Assembly (NCBI GenBank): GCA_051453625.1
Contig: JBOZIK010000001.1
Coordinates: forward strand, 74,559,512-74,623,511
DNA length: 64,000 nt
Source: Welwitschia mirabilis
Lineage: Eukaryota; Gnetophyta; Gnetopsida; Welwitschiales
Direction: 5' to 3'
A program made the translations under genes and the position numbers. Under the pieces are notes generated by a model that searched no databases, was not told where the DNA came from, and saw only the letters and a program-made list of their open reading frames with translations. Of this stretch, positions 59,879 to 64,000 are shown piece after piece; position 1 is the stretch's first letter; the number at the start of each line of letters is the position of its first letter.

Positions 59879-61105
59879 TGTAACATCCTAGTATTTATTC
59901 ATGATAAAGAATATTTAAAACATCAAAAACATAATGTCCTAGTTTTTAACCCAAGACTATGAATGTTATGTAATGTGATGTTTTCAACATTCCTCATCAT
60001 TACTATATATTAAATTAAAAATTTATCATATTTTAATCAAAATCTTGATCTCATACCAAAATGTAATTATAAAAATGCAATTACAGCATGATAATAACAT
60101 GACAAAGAATAACTTAAATTTAAAATAGTATCATGGCCAAAAAGGAGAGTTATAATATTTAGAAAACATTAATAAAAAAATTATAATAATAGTACTCTTT
60201 CACATGTTACAACTACAAGTACATAAAGCATAAAATAAGTAGTACAAGTATCCCAAGTCATTAGCAATAAGAACTTCTATTTCAATGCCTCGAATCCATG
60301 TTAGTATCTAAACCTACACATATAACATGGTATGAGAATTATGAAGTCATTATAATTCTTAGTATGATCCATGAAAAGGAATGATTAAGAATAGGATTTC
60401 CAATAGTAATAAATAGTAAGAAAAATTAAGATATGACCAAGGAGTCATTTTGATTTATCTTCTTTTACTATTATGTTATAACAAATTTTCAATAATCTAG
60501 TTGCAAACAATCTAAAAGGCACAAATGGGAAATTTATTACATTTTTCCTATTCACTTTAGAAGTTTGGTTCCATAGCCTTGGAATTTCCTTCAAAGAGTT
60601 TCACCCTCTAAAGTTTGAACAATTATTTACCCTAGCTAGTTCTAATTTCCTTAGTTAAAAATCATTAAGCCAAGTTTGATAGCCAAACAAGTCAAATCCA
60701 CAACCACTCATCAAAATACTTAGATAAGAAGGATGAGGATTGTGATGGAAAGTTTTTAAGAAAGCTTTAACATGAGGTGTATGCAGTAGAAATCAAATAA
60801 TCAAGCTTCCAATGATATGCAAGAACTATTTTACAAGTATTAAATAAAGATTAAAATCATTTCAAAGTAAAATTAATTCGAGATGCTAGAGATAAGAACA
60901 TTCAAAAAAGTAAATTATAATTAAGAACCATATAAGAATGAAATAAAAGACCCTAAACCCATATCCAAATTAAAAATAAATATTAAAGTCTTATAAAGAT
61001 TCTAAGGTTTCAAGGCTCTAAGGCTTTTCCAAGTTCTAAGATAAGATGATAAAATTTAATAAGAAGAGTTTTCTCAAGACTTGAAATATGAAAAGAGGAA
61101 GGTCC

Positions 61106-61113
61106 TATTTATA
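61106..61113 (-). promoter_or_regulatory. TATA box of the 59879-61654 LTR
   Basis: CTATAAATAGGACC context on the minus strand. The sister LTR has a damaged version at about 56936-56945. Confidence 0.5.
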
Positions 61114-61145
61114 GTAGAAAGTATAAAATGTAAAAAGGCATTATC

Positions 61146-61265
61146 ATAAGGGAGTAGTAAAAGTAGTAAAAGTGTGTGGTGGAAGTGGTGAAGGTGCCAA
61201 AAGTGCTAGAAATGTGAAAGTAATGGAAGTGGTAGTAACATGAAAGTGGTAGAAGTTGTAGAAAT
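61146..61265 (+). repeat. Purine-rich (GTRGAA)n-like degenerate repeat
   Basis: Runs of GTAGTAAAA, GGTGGAAGTGG, GTGGTAGAAGTTG type, 9-18 bp period, just downstream of the TATA position on the LTR coding strand. Not present in the sister LTR at 55420-57574. Confidence 0.6.
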
Positions 61266-61654
61266 TCTAAAACCCTTATTCATTTCCTTGTCAAGCCACT
61301 GGGTGCATTAATATCATAATAATAAATAATAATGCTCCACATGTAATTTAAAATAATTCACATAACAAGTAATTTCTAGAACCCACATAAAAACTATTTT
61401 TTAATTTAAATAGAAACAGTGTAATAATTAAAATAATTAACCTCTAAAGAATCATAATTAAATAACTAAGAGTTTTTAACAAAGGCAATATTATGACTAC
61501 TACCAAATGTGAGGAATTATAGCACAAAATTTTTATAATAAAATTACACCACTAGAAATCAGAAAATAAATACATGCAATAGTGAAATTGACTTAAGGCG
61601 ATATAACATTAAGAATTACTTAGATTCTCAAACCTTGAAAATATGGATGTAATA

Positions 61655-62140
61655 CTCTACTAGCTTCTTTCATCAAAACTTCTTTATCTTTTATGAGTCA
61701 AACATTTACATCATCTTGAATGTTTTTATGTATCCTATGCATCTAAATACATAATTCTTACTAATTGTTTTCTTAGTTTTGATAACATATTCTATCTATA
61801 CCTTCCAAATGGGAATTATAATCCTTACTATTTTATTTAAAGTTATAAAATTAATATATCATTTAGTTCTCAATCCAAGTAAATCATAGGGGTTACCATC
61901 AATGTCAATACTCAAATTCCTATTCATACATAACTCAAACTACTTATGCCTTTACATATGATGATTCATCCTTATTTTACTTTCATAACTATAAACCCCA
62001 ATGTCATTCACCCTCTAAAGCTTAAAATTTCTCTTTATGTTCTTTAGAAGATATATTTTATAAGTTAATGAACGCTTAACCTTATTAAGGAATTATAATA
62101 ATAGTTTAATCCACAAGCCTCTTCTACCTTATATATACTT
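61655..62140 (+). mobile_element. Athila body between inserted LTR and readable pol
   Basis: By position this would hold gag end and protease, but no motif is readable. The total space between leader and RT is about 1.5 kb short of a normal Athila, so a deletion is likely. Confidence 0.4.
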
Positions 62141-62149
62141 GAATAAAGT

Positions 62150-64000
62150 ATGGAATCACTAGAATTTCTACTCAAGTAATTGAGGAAATTAACTAATAAG
62201 ATGAAAGGAAATCTCTCACATTTATAAAACCTAATATTACAAGTCTTGAAGAGAGTGATGATAGCCAAATCAATAAAACCCAAATCCTCTCTTAACAGAT
62301 TTTAACACTCTTCTTCACATAAGCTAGAATCAACATGAGATAAGAGAATAATTCCAAGTTAAAATCATTACCTAAGTCTTTAAGTATGTATTCCTTGAAG
62401 AAGATTTAAATAATCCTATAGTAATTATTTCAATCATATCTCCTATCCAAGAGGATACCTTTCTCAACCGTTTGAATAAACACAAGTAAGCTATTAGATG
62501 AATCTTATCAAACATTAAAATAATTAATCCTAATAGTTTCATGTATCAATTTTACATTGAGAATAATGTTAAAATAAGAATCAAAAAATAAATAAATCTT
62601 AATTCCACATTGAAAGAATTTATAAAGAATAAAGGGATTAGACTCTTAAATAATAGCATTATTTATTCTACCTTTGATAGCAAGTGGATCAATCCAATCT
62701 AAATAGTAGCTAAAATGGCTAAAGTTATATTGGTGCATAATGAATACAATGAACTTATCCTTACTTGGCCTACTATGAAGTGGATAATGTGCGTAGAACA
62801 TAGGAAACTTAATGTTGTGACTAAGAAGAATAATTTCTATTTGCCATTTTTAGATTAAATCTTTAGTAATTAGTTGTATACCCCTTTTACTATTTCTTGA
62901 ATTGATACCTAGGCTATAACTAAATAGAAATTACCCTTAAAGACTAAGAAAATACTACTTTGACTTATATTTATAAAACTTTAACCTACAAACAAATGCC
63001 CTTTAGACTTTATAATTCACGTGTTACCTTCAAGCATTATATGCTTTGCATTATTTCTAATCTTTTGGAAACTTGTGTTGAGATCTTTATGAATGACCTT
63101 TTAGTATATAAAATCTCTTTTAACTATTATCTTGTAAATATAGAGCTTTTTCTTCTTAAATTCATTAAGAAAACATTTAGTTCTTAATTGCAAAAGTACT
63201 GCTTCATGGTAAATAGATGTATTGCATTAGGCTGCATTATTTCTAAGGATAGAATTCAAGTAAATCATATAAATTTTTTTTTATAAATTACTTTCCTACC
63301 TATCCCATAAAAAGTTAAAGGTATTAGATCTTTTCTTGAAAATTCTAAATACTCTAGAAGACTCATTAAAAACTTTAGCAAAATTACTAAATCTTTATGT
63401 GAGCTTCTAAATAAAGATGTTCCTTTTGAGTGGAACTAAAAATATCAAAACTATTTCGATTAGCTTAAGATTAAACTTAGTTTATCACCTATTATTTAAT
63501 TACCAAATTGTTAATTACCTTTAAGGTTATGTGTTATTTAAATGATTATGTTTTTTTCTATATTAGGATAAATAATAAAAAAGAAATCAATACAATCTAC
63601 TTTATTAGCAAAAACATAAATGATAACTAATGTAATTACACTGTTATTGATAAGGAGCTCATAGCAATTGTTTTTGCTTTAGAAAAGCTTAGACAAGATA
63701 TTTTGGAATTTAAATTTATTACCTATACTAACCAATTATCCCTTAGATACTTTTTTGTTAAGAAAGATGTTAAACTTAGACTTATTAAATGTATTATTCT
63801 ACTATAAGAGTTTTATCATCAAACTAAAGGTAAGAAGGCTTTTAAGAATGTAGATATTGATCACTCATCTTATCGTTCACATAATGACTTATAATTCTTA
63901 TTAATTATTTATTTATTAATGAGTGTCTTTTCTCCATTTCTAAAGTACCTCTTTATGCTAATATTACTATTTTATCTCTAGAATTTTACTTTCTCATTAG
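62150..64000 (+). pseudogene. pol: Athila pol: RT, RNase H and start of integrase linker, decayed
   Basis: Readable in order: KYVFLEED and an IIS..SP stretch (62389-62490), LNRLNKHK (62465-62487), INPNSFMYQF, LNSTLKEFIK (62600-62625), SIIYSTFDSKWINPI (62650-62700), HNEYNELILTWPTMKW and CVEHRKLN (62735-62810), YKQMPFRLYNS (62990-63025), FMND at 63086-63097 (decayed FMDD catalytic motif), LGCIISKDRIQVN (about 63225-63260), KVKGIRSFLEN and RRLIKNFSKI, then RNase H IDKELIAIVFALEKLR (63645-63690) and KKDVKLRLIKCIILL, and finally ECLFSISKVPLYANI before integrase. The NELIPTRTVTGWR-like block is characteristic of Athila. Many stops and frame slips; catalytic Asp to Asn. It continues beyond the window. 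Confidence 0.92.

Larger units (their letters stand above)
59879..61654 (-). mobile_element. LTR, TGTAACATCC family, copy 3, inside Athila
   Basis: Starts TGTAACATCC. The right end, GGATGTAATA, matches the GGATGTTACA terminus, giving a 10-bp terminal inverted repeat in the ancestor. TATAAATA (minus) is at 61106-61113. No primer-binding site flanks it, so it is a solo LTR or 3' LTR. It splits the plus-strand Athila between leader and pol. Flanks TCTTG and CTCTA do not form a target duplication, suggesting a deletion at one side. Confidence 0.75.

Noticed and set aside
62065-62283. Minus-strand 72-codon frame
   Set aside because: Lies antisense to the Athila pol region, which has the better coding evidence on the plus strand.

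Overview
This is a repeat-dominated, very AT-rich stretch of a plant nuclear genome. Evidence for a plant: three Athila-type Ty3/gypsy elements with the plant-typical primer-binding site complementary to TTTTGGCGCCGTTGCCGGGGA, Ty1/copia elements primed by initiator Met-tRNA, a LINE, and nested LTRs. I cannot name the species. I found no intact host gene, tRNA, rRNA or CRISPR array. Every long reading frame is chance, a run through N, or the wreck of a transposon ORF. Thirteen N gaps interrupt the window: 555-804, 2814-2913, 7400-7668, 15359-15858, 16206-16305, 23479-23696, 30336-30825, 33719-33733, 36901-37000, 42820-43280, 44875-45747, 49662-49964 and 55120-55219. Four are flanked by near-identical sequence and look like unmerged contig ends.

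Left arm (1-20.8 kb). A minus-strand Athila-type element (LTR 12607-13874, PBS, leader, gag, zinc knuckle, protease) is the oldest layer. It was split by a plus-strand LTR element (3044-10575, 1.3-kb LTRs, near-matching target-site duplication), so gag lies right of the insert and the gag tail and protease left of it. A younger minus-strand member of the inserting family (LTR 308-1512, PBS 284-307) truncates the protease end. Outside the Athila LTR lies a degenerate tandem array of about 90-bp units (13875-17100), then a minus-strand LINE (17101 to about 20140).

Middle (20.8-43.7 kb). An Athila/Tat-type LTR (20823 to about 22460) is followed by unclassified AT-rich DNA. Next come a Ty1/copia pol wreck on the minus strand (30.8-34 kb) lying between two copies of a 2.5-3 kb duplicated segment, and a structurally complete but dead minus-strand Ty1/copia element (37955-42686). 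A member of the 1.3-kb LTR family (36830-37134, across an unsized gap) sits in the right-hand duplicate with a perfect 5-bp target duplication. The left-hand duplicate keeps the corresponding empty site.

Right arm (43.7-64 kb). There is another LTR of the 1.3-kb family in minus orientation (43702-44874). Two internal regions of the same family share a single LTR (50215-51295). Three copies of another LTR family (TGTAACATCC...GGATGTTACA, minus strand) follow. A plus-strand Athila (LTR 57968-59138, PBS, leader) is interrupted by one of these LTRs, and its pol (RT, RNase H, linker to integrase) runs off the window end at 62.2-64 kb.

The 1.3-kb LTR family is the most unusual part. Its internal region carries a long acidic reading frame kept in parallel in two copies, shows no recognisable reverse transcriptase, and its LTRs and leaders are rich in GTCGTCC/GTCATCC inverted repeats. 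It looks like a large non-autonomous LTR element that uses the Athila-type primer. The decay signature throughout is C to T and G to A.
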